NCBI RefSeq assembly: GCF_000248055.1
Contig: NZ_BAFC01000139.1
Span: forward strand, 1 to 42,513
Length of the DNA stretch: 42,513 bases
Reading direction: 5' to 3'
Origin: Gordonia sputi NBRC 100414
GTDB lineage: Bacteria > Actinomycetota > Actinomycetes > Mycobacteriales > Mycobacteriaceae
The position numbers and the translations under genes are program-made. Positions 1 through 8,262 of this stretch are shown here, piece after piece (positions within the stretch are counted from its first letter, which is position 1; every line of letters begins with the position of its first letter). The notes beneath the pieces were generated by a model. The model was not told where the DNA came from. It saw nothing but the letters and a program-made list of their open reading frames with translations, and did no database searches.

Positions 1-63
1 CTCGATCAGCGGGGTTGGGGCTCCGACCAGCGGGCCGGGCCCGACTGCGAAACGGCAGCCCCC

Positions 64-110
64 GCTGGTCGAGCGGGCGCGAGCGCAGCGAGCACCCGAG
101 TCGAGACCAC
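64..110. repeat. 47-bp GC-rich intergenic repeat, left copy
   Basis: This 47-bp stretch begins GCTGGTCGAGCGGGCGCGAG and ends CGAGTCGAGACCAC. It recurs in the same orientation with one mismatch at 42385-42431. The outer parts are an imperfect inverted repeat (GGTCGAG against CTCGAGACC-like sequence), so it can fold. From memory, repeats of this kind are common between genes in Gordonia and Rhodococcus. No open reading frame with family features covers it. It lies just downstream of the 3' end of the MpaB-like gene. The flanks (1-63) also hold fragments of the repeat (CTCGATCAGCG, CCAGCGGG). Confidence 0.8.
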
Positions 111-125
111 TGCGCGTCGCAAACG

Positions 126-1202
126 TTAGTCGGCGGGGGTGACCCTGCCCGGATAGGTTGCGGTGCGTGCCGCGTGGACGGGGCAATAGTGCATCGACTT
201 GCCGCGTTCGGATTCTGGCGGCAGGTTGCGCGACGGCGTCTCGACGAGCGGTGCGTCGGCGGCAACGCGCCCGTTCACGCGGTCCCACGCATCGCGTGCG
301 CGGGGGTGTCGCCACGGCCGCCGGGGCAGCAACCGATGGAACACGAGGTTGTAGGTCTTGCCGAGGAGACGGAACAGCCTCTCGTCCCGGTCGGTCCAGG
401 GGAGTGCCATCATCTCGCGGATCGGTTCGTCGTAGAACCCCGTGGTGAGCCAGATGAAGTTGCGGGCGACCGCAGGGGCGATGACGCGACGCCAGAGCGC
501 TGTCGGGAGGAACGAGAGGTACGGAGGTGGGGGAAGCGTCGAAATGTCGAGGACCGTGCGTACCGACTCGTGGTCGCGAAGCACGTTGCGGCACATGTGA
601 TCCCAGTATTCGAGGAAGTCTTCGTAGGTGTCGGGTACCGGGCGCATGCTCACGCCGTACATGGCGTACCAGTTCTTCGATTCTTCGAAGAGTTGCCGCT
701 TCTGGTCTTCGCTCAACCACGGACCGAACCTCTCGCAGAGGCGCACGTTGCCGTACCAGAAGGTGGCGTGTGCCCAGTAGAAGACGTCGGGGTCGAGGGC
801 GTGATAGCGCGAGCCGTCGGGCATGGTGCCCTTGATCTCGCGGTGATAGTCACGCACCTCTGTGCCGGTCTCGAAGCCCCAGTACTCGTCGAAGACGACT
901 CCGCCGATCGGATACAGCGACCGCATGAGGCGTTGCCAGCGTTCGCCGAAGAAGTCGGAGTGATCCCAGACGGCTTGCCCGAGCTTGGGGTGCATGTTCT
1001 GAATCGACCCGGCCCACAGGCCCTGGATCATCCCGGTCCAGGTTCCCCACACCTGCCACGTCAGGGAGTCGGGGCCCAGCGGCGGGTACTCGACATGCGG
1101 GTACTCGGAACGGCGTGGGGTGTCGGTCGACGCAGCCTCGCGCTCGACGGCGTCGGACGTTTCGGTTGACGAGCTCGACGGGTTGGCTGTGACGTGCGTC
1201 AT
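126..1202 (-). CDS. MpaB/DUF2236-family oxygenase-like protein
   Basis: The 358-residue protein matches the DUF2236 (ER/MpaB/latex-clearing-protein-like) family by overall character: a Trp/Tyr-rich helical protein with the segment HATFWYGNVRLCERFGPWL about 180 residues in, and an acidic/basic stretch near YGVSMRPVPDTYEDFLEYW. Members bind haem b in characterised cases (Lcp rubber oxygenase; the fungal MpaB mycophenolic acid enzyme), but the substrate here cannot be read from sequence. No signal peptide or clear membrane segment is visible, and the first 35 residues are Ser/Thr-rich and probably disordered. The ATG at 1200-1202 is preceded by an AGGG element. It lies 53 bp downstream of pxpC on the same strand and could be co-transcribed, although a functional link to 5-oxoproline is not obvious. 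Confidence 0.8.
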   Translation of the reverse strand: MTHVTANPSSSSTETSDAVEREAASTDTPRRSEYPHVEYPPLGPDSLTWQVWGTWTGMIQGLWAGSIQNMHPKLGQAVWDHSDFFGERWQRLMRSLYPIGGVVFDEYWGFETGTEVRDYHREIKGTMPDGSRYHALDPDVFYWAHATFWYGNVRLCERFGPWLSEDQKRQLFEESKNWYAMYGVSMRPVPDTYEDFLEYWDHMCRNVLRDHESVRTVLDISTLPPPPYLSFLPTALWRRVIAPAVARNFIWLTTGFYDEPIREMMALPWTDRDERLFRLLGKTYNLVFHRLLPRRPWRHPRARDAWDRVNGRVAADAPLVETPSRNLPPESERGKSMHYCPVHAARTATYPGRVTPAD

Positions 1203-1255
1203 GAGACGAAACCCTAGGTGCGTCTCACGACGCTGTCAACGCCGGGCGGCGGTGA

Positions 1256-2128
1256 TCAGCTCGGCCGAAAGCGGACGAGCGTGCCGGCGACGAGTTGCGC
1301 GGCGGCCGAGACCGACGTCGCCGACAGGACGCCGACGACCGGATATCCGCCTGTCACGGGGTGATCGGCGAGGAAGATCACCGGTTCGCCGGCAGGCGGA
1401 ACCTGCACCGAGCCGTGGGCCACGCCCTCGGAGGGCATCTCGGGAAGGTTTGTGCGGTGTGTCAGGGTCGGCGCGGTGTCGTCGTCGCGACGTCGCAGGC
1501 GTACCCCGACCCGATTGCTCGCGGGCGTGACCTCCCATGTGCCCGCGAAGAGGTGGCCCGGCTCGGTGAGGCGATCAGCGCGTGGGCCGGGAAACGTGGT
1601 GAGTTCGACGACGCCGGCCCGTCGAGTGTCTGCCGGAGCATGCAGAGTTGCGGGCCACGTCTGGTGTGCGTCGCCGACGATCAGCTCGTCGCCCTGCGCC
1701 AGGGGAGCGGGTCCGGTTCCGGAGAGTGTGTCGGTCGACCGCGATCCGAGCGACGGCTCGACGTCGAATCCGCCTCGCGCGGCAACGTAGTTGCGGCATC
1801 CCCAGTGCGGCGTGCCGACCTCGACATTCGCCCCGGCGCGGGCCACGACGGCCGAATTGATCCCGACGGCAACACCGTTGACCGAGACCGAAGTGTCGGC
1901 TCCCGTGACGGCCACGAGTGTGTCTGTGTCACAACGGAACACGAGGCCACCGAGTGTGGTTTCGATCGTTGCGGCATCCTCGGAGTTGCCGACGAGGCGG
2001 TTGGCAAGTGTCATCGCGACTCGATCTGCGGCACCCGATCTCGGCACTCCGAGGTGTTGGTAGCCGGGCCGTCCGAGATCCTGGATCGTCGCCAACGGCC
2101 CGGTGGCGATCACCGCGACGCGAGTCAC
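1256..2128 (-). CDS. pxpC: 5-oxoprolinase subunit C (biotin-dependent carboxyltransferase-like)
   Basis: This 290-residue protein belongs to the PxpC/KipA family. The N-terminal TGPLATIQDLGRPGYQHLGV and the following PRSGAADRVAMTLANRLVGN are hallmarks of the family. PxpC works with PxpA and PxpB in ATP-dependent opening of 5-oxoproline to glutamate in the cytoplasm (established in Bacillus and other bacteria). Its start codon overlaps the end of pxpB by 4 bp (ATGA type, 2125-2128), so the two are translationally coupled. Length is somewhat short compared with about 330 residues in other members, but the domain reads through to the end (VSAAAQLVAGTLVRFRPS). No pxpA (LamB/YcsF) gene lies in the window. 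Confidence 0.9.
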   Translation of the reverse strand: MTRVAVIATGPLATIQDLGRPGYQHLGVPRSGAADRVAMTLANRLVGNSEDAATIETTLGGLVFRCDTDTLVAVTGADTSVSVNGVAVGINSAVVARAGANVEVGTPHWGCRNYVAARGGFDVEPSLGSRSTDTLSGTGPAPLAQGDELIVGDAHQTWPATLHAPADTRRAGVVELTTFPGPRADRLTEPGHLFAGTWEVTPASNRVGVRLRRRDDDTAPTLTHRTNLPEMPSEGVAHGSVQVPPAGEPVIFLADHPVTGGYPVVGVLSATSVSAAAQLVAGTLVRFRPS

Positions 2129-2838
2129 CGGTTCTCCGTGTCGTCGTCAGGTCGGGCGGCAAGGTCTCGGGGGACGCCGGCGTCGACGAATCGGACGCGG
2201 GTACCGGGTGCGAGCATGGCCGGCGGGTCGTCGTGTTCGTTCCAGAGGCTGATTCTGGTGCGCCCCAGCAGGTTCCAGCCTCCGGGGCTGTCACGTGGAT
2301 ACACCGCGCTGTATCCGGCGGCGATCGCCACCGACCCGGTCGGCACTCGGGTACGGGCGTGTGGCCGTCGGGGGAGGTTCAGCAGTCCGGCGAGGTCGGT
2401 GTCGGCGGCGTCGAAAGCGGGTACCAGATAGCCGAAACCCGGTGCGAAACCCATGAACTGGACGATCCACTCAGTGCCCCGATGCGCCGCGATCACCGCG
2501 TCGACACTCATGCCGAGTGCGCTGGCGACGTCGTCGAGGTCGTCGCCGTCGTAGTGAACCGGTATCTCCACGGGTTGCTGCGTCGACTCCGCAACGTCGA
2601 TTCCGGCGGTCCCGAACCGCAGCGCGCGATGAATGCCGAGGACATCCGCACCGCCACCTGTCTTGCCCTGCACCAGAATTGACGACGCACTCGGCACCAC
2701 GTCCTCGGTGGCCACGAGACGACCGTCGGCAATCGCGGCCCGCAATGCGGTCGCCGATGTGAGCACCGCGTGTGCCGGGTCGTCGGAGTCGGCGAAGTCG
2801 AGAAGCACCGCATCGGGGCCGGCGGGTAACTCCTGCAT
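2125..2838 (-). CDS. pxpB: 5-oxoprolinase subunit B (KipI-like)
   Basis: The 237-residue product has the PxpB/KipI pattern: an N-terminal PAGPDAVLLDFAD segment, then the strongly conserved C-terminal half with FAPGFGYLVPAF, PRRPHARTRVPTGSVAIA and YPRDSPGGWNLLGRT. Together with PxpC it forms the ATP-using part of prokaryotic 5-oxoprolinase. The open frame continues upstream to 3096, but that part lies over the sugar kinase on the other strand and has no family similarity, so I chose the ATG at 2836-2838. On the minus strand a TAGATT element (plus-strand AATCTA at 2847-2852) ends 8 nt before this ATG, which suggests a leaderless transcript. It is first in the pxpB-pxpC unit. Confidence 0.88.
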   Translation of the reverse strand: MQELPAGPDAVLLDFADSDDPAHAVLTSATALRAAIADGRLVATEDVVPSASSILVQGKTGGGADVLGIHRALRFGTAGIDVAESTQQPVEIPVHYDGDDLDDVASALGMSVDAVIAAHRGTEWIVQFMGFAPGFGYLVPAFDAADTDLAGLLNLPRRPHARTRVPTGSVAIAAGYSAVYPRDSPGGWNLLGRTRISLWNEHDDPPAMLAPGTRVRFVDAGVPRDLAARPDDDTENR

Positions 2839-2911
2839 ACCGATCGAATCTACCGTCGACGGCCTCGTCCGGATGGCACACTGGGCGCGTGACACGCATG
2901 GGAGCGGATCG

Positions 2912-3856
2912 GTGAGAGAGATCGTCGTCTGCGGTGAGGCGCTCGTCGACGTGGTGTCCACGACGGCTCCTGGCCCCGATCCGTCGCACCTGCCACCGTT
3001 GCAGCCGGCACTCGGCGGCGGACCGTTCAACGTCGCGATCACCCTCGGCAGGCTCGGTAGTGCCGTCTCGTTCTGCTCCGCGGTCTCCACTGACACCTAC
3101 GGCGACGCCATCGTGGCTGCTCTGAGTGCCGGGGGTGTCGGCACCACGCTGGTCCAACGTCGCTCCGAACCCACGTCGCTCGCACTGGCCACGATCGGCT
3201 CCGACGGCGCAGCGCACTACTCCTTCTATGTGGAGGGCACCGCCGACCGCCTGGTCTCCGAGCCCGGCGACTTCGCCGCGACCGTCTCCGCGGCGTGCTT
3301 CGGAACGTTGTCCATGGTCCTCGAGCCGGGTGCGAGCGTCTACGAGCTGGTGATGCGTCGAGCTCACGACGCCGGGCGTCTCGTCGCGCTCGACCCGAAC
3401 ATCCGACCCTCCGTGATCGACGAACCCGACGTCTACCGCCGACGATTCCTGGACTGGGTACCCATGATCGACGTCCTCAAACTGTCCGACGAAGACGTCG
3501 ACTGGCTCGGCGACGGAGCCGACGGCTCGTCGGTCGACGACTGGCTTCGCGAGGGCGCGGGGGCCGTCGTGATCACCCATGGAGCCGACGGAATCTCCGT
3601 TCGCACAAGCGAATTCACTGTGCTGGCGCAGGCTCCGGAGACCACCGTCGTCGACACGATCGGGGCGGGCGACAGTGTGCTCGGAGGGTTACTCCACTTC
3701 TTCGACGAGTCGGGTGATTTGTCCGCATCCGCAGTGCGGTCGCGCGACGCCGACTACTGGCTACGAGCCGCGGACTATGCGGCACGAGTCGCCGCGGTGA
3801 CCGTTTCGCGTCCCGGAGCCGACCCTCCGTGGGCGAGCGAGCTCGATGCCCCGTGA
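2912..3856 (+). CDS. PfkB-family carbohydrate kinase
   Basis: This 314-residue protein is a ribokinase/PfkB-type sugar kinase. It starts with IVVCGEALVDVV, has the substrate-binding GGGPFNVAITLGRLG segment (PfkB signature 1), the LDPNIRPSVID strand, and ends with signature 2, DTIGAGDSVLGGLL, in which Asp254 is the expected catalytic base. The sugar is not certain; fructose or a 2-keto-3-deoxy sugar are common in this group. I chose GTG at 2912-2914, with GGAG 8 nt upstream (2901-2904). A five-codon ATG ORF at 2898-2915 ends in a TGA that overlaps this GTG. It is divergent from pxpB with a 73-bp gap and stands alone. Confidence 0.88.
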   Translation: MREIVVCGEALVDVVSTTAPGPDPSHLPPLQPALGGGPFNVAITLGRLGSAVSFCSAVSTDTYGDAIVAALSAGGVGTTLVQRRSEPTSLALATIGSDGAAHYSFYVEGTADRLVSEPGDFAATVSAACFGTLSMVLEPGASVYELVMRRAHDAGRLVALDPNIRPSVIDEPDVYRRRFLDWVPMIDVLKLSDEDVDWLGDGADGSSVDDWLREGAGAVVITHGADGISVRTSEFTVLAQAPETTVVDTIGAGDSVLGGLLHFFDESGDLSASAVRSRDADYWLRAADYAARVAAVTVSRPGADPPWASELDAP

Positions 3857-3889
3857 TCAAGGCGCAGGTCAGGCGGTATTCGGCTACGG

Positions 3890-3903
3890 TTGACCAACGT
3901 CAA
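3890..3903. promoter_or_regulatory. 14-bp dyad upstream of citrate synthase
   Basis: TTGAC-CAAC-GTCAA is a perfect inverted repeat with 5-bp arms, 116 bp before the gltA start. TTGAC could also serve as a -35 element. The rest of the 162-bp gap holds no gene. The regulator is unknown. Citrate synthase genes in Corynebacterium are controlled by RamA, RamB and GlxR, but I cannot match this site to any of them with confidence. Confidence 0.35.
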
Positions 3904-4018
3904 TGCACCCTCCGTGGGCGCGCATGTCGATAACCGACTACGTTTAGTAACGGAGAGTCCGACTCACAGTGCGTCACATGTACCTGTGGGTCTCATACCT
4001 GAGTAAAGGGGTTTTGGA

Positions 4019-5341
<1,323 letters not shown>

Positions 5342-5387
5342 GTTCGACGCTTCGACCTGACCACCAGCCGACTCAAAGGAGAGTCCC

Positions 5388-5756
5388 GTGACCAGTACCG
5401 AGAAGCCAGAAGTCGAGTTCCAAGAGGGTCCCGCTCCCAGTGAGCTGGTGATCGCAGACATCATCGTCGGCGACGGCGATGAGGCAAAGCCGAGCGACGT
5501 CGTCGACGTGCATTACGTCGGCGTCGACTTCGAGTCGGGTGAAGAGTTCGACTCGTCGTGGGACCGTGGTCAGTCGGCCAACTTCCCGCTCGATCGGCTG
5601 ATCCCCGGCTGGCAGCAGGGAATCCCGGGCATGAAGGTCGGCGGTCGTCGTCGCCTCACCGTGCCACCCGCGCTGGCCTACGGGCCGGAGGGTGCGGGCC
5701 ACCGGTTGTCCGGACGGACACTGGTCTTCGTCATCGACCTGCTGGGTGTGGGCTAG
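5388..5756 (+). CDS. FKBP-type peptidyl-prolyl cis-trans isomerase
   Basis: This small 122-residue protein is a single FKBP domain: VVDVHYVGVDFESGEEFDSSW, then FPLDRLIPGWQQGIPGMKVGGRRRLTVPP with the conserved active-site Trp and Gly-Gly-Arg turn, and the LVFVIDLLGVG end strand. It catalyses proline isomerisation as a folding helper. No signal peptide is present, so it is cytosolic. GTG at 5388-5390 has a strong AAAGGAGAG site 5 nt upstream. It follows gltA by 46 bp and is probably co-transcribed. A perfect 17-bp hairpin (5773-5811) begins 17 nt after its stop. Confidence 0.95.
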   Translation: MTSTEKPEVEFQEGPAPSELVIADIIVGDGDEAKPSDVVDVHYVGVDFESGEEFDSSWDRGQSANFPLDRLIPGWQQGIPGMKVGGRRRLTVPPALAYGPEGAGHRLSGRTLVFVIDLLGVG

Positions 5757-5772
5757 ATCGCCTCGCAACGCA

Positions 5773-5811
5773 ACAACGCCGGTGCATCGGATGTCGATGC
5801 ACCGGCGTTGT
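5773..5811 (+). terminator. Perfect 17-bp hairpin between FKBP gene and photolyase
   Basis: Left arm 5773-5789 and right arm 5795-5811 are exact reverse complements, with loop GATGT (5790-5794). The arms include CAACGCCGGTGCATCG and its complement. There is no T-tract, as is usual for actinobacterial terminators. It lies just after the FKBP stop codon. The right arm ends exactly over the TTG (5808-5810) that is the only usable start codon for the photolyase, so the element could also affect translation of that gene. Confidence 0.8.
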
Positions 5812-7100
5812 GCTGGCTGCGGCGTGATCTGCGACTAGGGGATCTCCCGGCACTGGGCGAAGCGATCGGCGACGGCAATCGCGAGGTTCTCGTCTGCTTC
5901 GTGCTCGACCCACGTCTCGAATCCTCTTCAGGCGAGCGACGACTCGCCTTTCTCTACGACTCGCTACGCGAACTCGACGCCAAGCTCGACGGCAAACTCC
6001 TCGTCGTGCGTGGACGCCCCGACGAGGAGATCCCACGACTGGTCGACGCCGTCGGAGCGGGTTCGGTGCATGTGAGCGAGGACTTCTCGCCGTTCGGGCG
6101 ACGTCGAGACGATGCCGTCGTCACTGCACTCGAAGAATCCGGCGCGACGTGGCAACCCGTCGGCTCGCCCTACCTTGTCTCGCCGGGGAGGGTGACGAAG
6201 TCCGACGGCACACCGTACAAGGTCTTCACGCCGTTCTTCCGAGCATGGCGCGACCACGGTTGGCGTGCGCCGGCAAAGACCGAAGCGCCGTCGAACATCC
6301 TGAATCCCAGCGACATTCACCCCTCCGGTCGTATCAGGATTCCGGCGGCACCCACGACGCTGGACCTGCCTGCCGGTGAAGACGCGGCACTCGAGCGGTG
6401 GCGCACCTTTGTCGACGACGACCTGTCGGGCTACGAGTCCGACAGGGACAGGCCAGATCTCGACGTGTCGAGCAGGATGTCGGCGTATCTGAAGTTCGGC
6501 AACATCCACCCGCGCACGATGGCCGCCGACCTCGGTAGGTCGCAGTCGGCGCAGGCATATTTGCGGGAGCTGGCATTCCGCGACTTCTACGCCGATGTGC
6601 TCTACAACTGGCCAAAGAGTCTGTGGCACAACTGGAATGACCAGTTCGACGACATCGCACTCGATACCGGAAAGTCCGCCGAGAAGCACTTCGACGCTTG
6701 GCGTGAGGGACGAACCGGCTTCCCGCTCGTCGACGCGGGGATGCGCCAACTGAGCGAGACGGGATTCATGCACAACCGGGTGCGCATGATCGCCGCGTCG
6801 TTTCTGGTGAAAGATCTGCACCTGCCGTGGTGGTGGGGTGCGAAGTGGTTCCTCGACCAACTCACCGACGGCGATATGGCGTCGAATCAGCACGGGTGGC
6901 AGTGGGCCGCGGGCACGGGAACCGATGCGGCACCGTACTTTCGGGTGTTCAACCCGGAGACGCAGGCCAAGAAGTTCGATCCCGACGGCGACTACATTCG
7001 ACGCTGGATTCCCGAATTCGACACCGACGACTACCCGGAACCGATCGTCGATCACAAAGCCGAACGCGAAGAGGCACTTCGACGCTTTGGCGAGCTCTGA
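5808..7100 (+). CDS. phr: Deoxyribodipyrimidine photolyase (CPD class I)
   Basis: The 430-residue enzyme repairs UV-induced pyrimidine dimers with light, using FADH- and an antenna cofactor. It begins with the N-terminal antenna-domain motif CWLRRDLRLGDLPAL and carries the FAD-binding C-terminal half: LRELAFRDFYADVLYNWP, DAGMRQLSETGFMHNRVRM, FLVKDLHLPWWWGAKWF, DMASNQHGWQWAAGTGTDA and PYFRVFNPETQAKKFDPDG. The frame is open back to the FKBP stop codon at 5754-5756 (same frame), and in that stretch TTG at 5808 is the only usable initiator. It gives an N-terminus only two or three residues shorter than usual. That TTG lies at the 3' edge of a 17-bp hairpin. The 3' end overlaps the convergent AsnC-type gene by 49 bp. 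Confidence 0.92.
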   Translation: MCWLRRDLRLGDLPALGEAIGDGNREVLVCFVLDPRLESSSGERRLAFLYDSLRELDAKLDGKLLVVRGRPDEEIPRLVDAVGAGSVHVSEDFSPFGRRRDDAVVTALEESGATWQPVGSPYLVSPGRVTKSDGTPYKVFTPFFRAWRDHGWRAPAKTEAPSNILNPSDIHPSGRIRIPAAPTTLDLPAGEDAALERWRTFVDDDLSGYESDRDRPDLDVSSRMSAYLKFGNIHPRTMAADLGRSQSAQAYLRELAFRDFYADVLYNWPKSLWHNWNDQFDDIALDTGKSAEKHFDAWREGRTGFPLVDAGMRQLSETGFMHNRVRMIAASFLVKDLHLPWWWGAKWFLDQLTDGDMASNQHGWQWAAGTGTDAAPYFRVFNPETQAKKFDPDGDYIRRWIPEFDTDDYPEPIVDHKAEREEALRRFGEL

Positions 7101-8140
7101 GACGCCGAAACCCTCGATGGCGCAAGGCGATCCCCGCTCACGAGCGAACCCGCGTTCTTGACGCGCGAGAGTAGCGGGAGCAATTCGTACGAGGTGATCC
7201 CGTCGAGGCGCCCGAGGACATCGGTGACAAACGAGTACAGCTCGTCGGTGTCGTGCACCATGACGCTGGCCGACAGGTTGGCCGGACCGGTGACGGCGAC
7301 CGCGAACGGAACGTCGGGGTGTGACGCCAATGCCTCGCCCACCGAAGCCAGATGTCCGGGCTGAACCGTCAGCCAGATCGCGACGGCGTCCCGTCCCATC
7401 GCGGCAGCGGCAAGATCGACGTCGAAATAGGCGATACCCGACCAGACGAGTTGTTCGACGCGTCGGGTGACCTTGCCGGGCGTCGAACCCACTGCTCGCG
7501 CGAGGTCGGTGTACGACGTGCGGCCGTCGCGGGTCAGTATGTCGATAATCGCGCGATCGGTGCGATCGATGGTCGTCGACGACGCCCCGCCCGCGGGTCC
7601 GCGTGGAATCCTCGTCGCGGCAAGCGCATCCGCTTCCGATCGTGAGAGTGCATCGTGCCAGCCCTCCCAATCCGTTGGTGCACCACCGACATACGTGTGC
7701 AGCACAGCAGCGGGTCGCACATCGAGGACGGGTGCGGCCTTGGGAAGTGTGCGGGTTAGTAGTTCCGTTCCGCCGTACGGTTGCGCAGCGCGCAGGTTGA
7801 AGACGATCTCCCAGCCCGCTTCGTAGATCGACACCCACGAGACGTCGTCCCGTGCCGCGAGTGCTGCGGCGATGGCGTCGGCTCCTTCCGGGCGACACCG
7901 TACCCGCACGAGCCACGTCGAATTGCCCAGCGCGCGTGGATCGGTCGCCATGGTGACCCGCAACAGACCGTCGCGGCGTAGGCGCCGGTAGCGTCGGGCG
8001 ATCGTCTGTTCGGCCACACCCAGGACATCGGCGATCTCGCGGAACGACGCCCGCGGCGACAGTTGGATCGCGCGAGCGATTCTCGTGTCGAGGCTGTCCA
8101 GAATGGAGGATTCCGGCGATGTCGTCGCTCCCATGTCCAT
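7052..8140 (-). CDS. Lrp/AsnC-family regulator with two tandem modules
   Basis: About 362 residues contain two Lrp/AsnC units in series. The first has the helix-turn-helix LSPRASFREIADVLGVAEQTIARRYRRL and an effector-type domain (VRCRPEGADAIAAALAARDDVSW). The second has LTRDGRTSYTDLARAVGSTPGKVTRRVEQL and its own RAM-like domain (WLTVQPGHLASVGEALASHPDV). Double-headed AsnC proteins are common in actinobacteria. The start is ATG at 8140 (MDMGATT) or 8134. The frame continues to 8191 without family similarity. It is divergent from the DHA2 exporter with a 122-bp gap that contains a small dyad (ACAC-TT-GTGT at 8190-8199), so control of the exporter is a reasonable inference. Its last 49 bp overlap the photolyase gene tail to tail. 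Confidence 0.88.
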   Translation of the reverse strand: MDMGATTSPESSILDSLDTRIARAIQLSPRASFREIADVLGVAEQTIARRYRRLRRDGLLRVTMATDPRALGNSTWLVRVRCRPEGADAIAAALAARDDVSWVSIYEAGWEIVFNLRAAQPYGGTELLTRTLPKAAPVLDVRPAAVLHTYVGGAPTDWEGWHDALSRSEADALAATRIPRGPAGGASSTTIDRTDRAIIDILTRDGRTSYTDLARAVGSTPGKVTRRVEQLVWSGIAYFDVDLAAAAMGRDAVAIWLTVQPGHLASVGEALASHPDVPFAVAVTGPANLSASVMVHDTDELYSFVTDVLGRLDGITSYELLPLLSRVKNAGSLVSGDRLAPSRVSASQSSPKRRSASSRSAL

Positions 8141-8262
8141 GATTTTACGTAGTTGGGGTTTCCTGGCGACTGGCCGGCGATGCGAGATCACACTTGTGTC
8201 ATGCGGCCTGACGTGCGCTGATGCACGGATTTCGGGCGAACTTCTCGAAAGGGACTCAACTC

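Noticed and set aside
15..1169. Plus-strand 384-codon ORF opposite the MpaB-like gene
   Set aside because: It is a frame shadow of the minus-strand gene, as is common in GC-rich DNA. It has no family features, is Arg/Gly/Val-rich without domains, and lacks a ribosome-binding site.
2839..3096. N-terminal extension of pxpB to 3096
   Set aside because: The extra residues match no PxpB sequence and lie over the start of the divergent kinase.
5964..7916. 650-codon minus-strand ORF under the photolyase and AsnC-type genes
   Set aside because: Long only because of GC-rich third positions. It crosses two well-recognised genes and has no domain.
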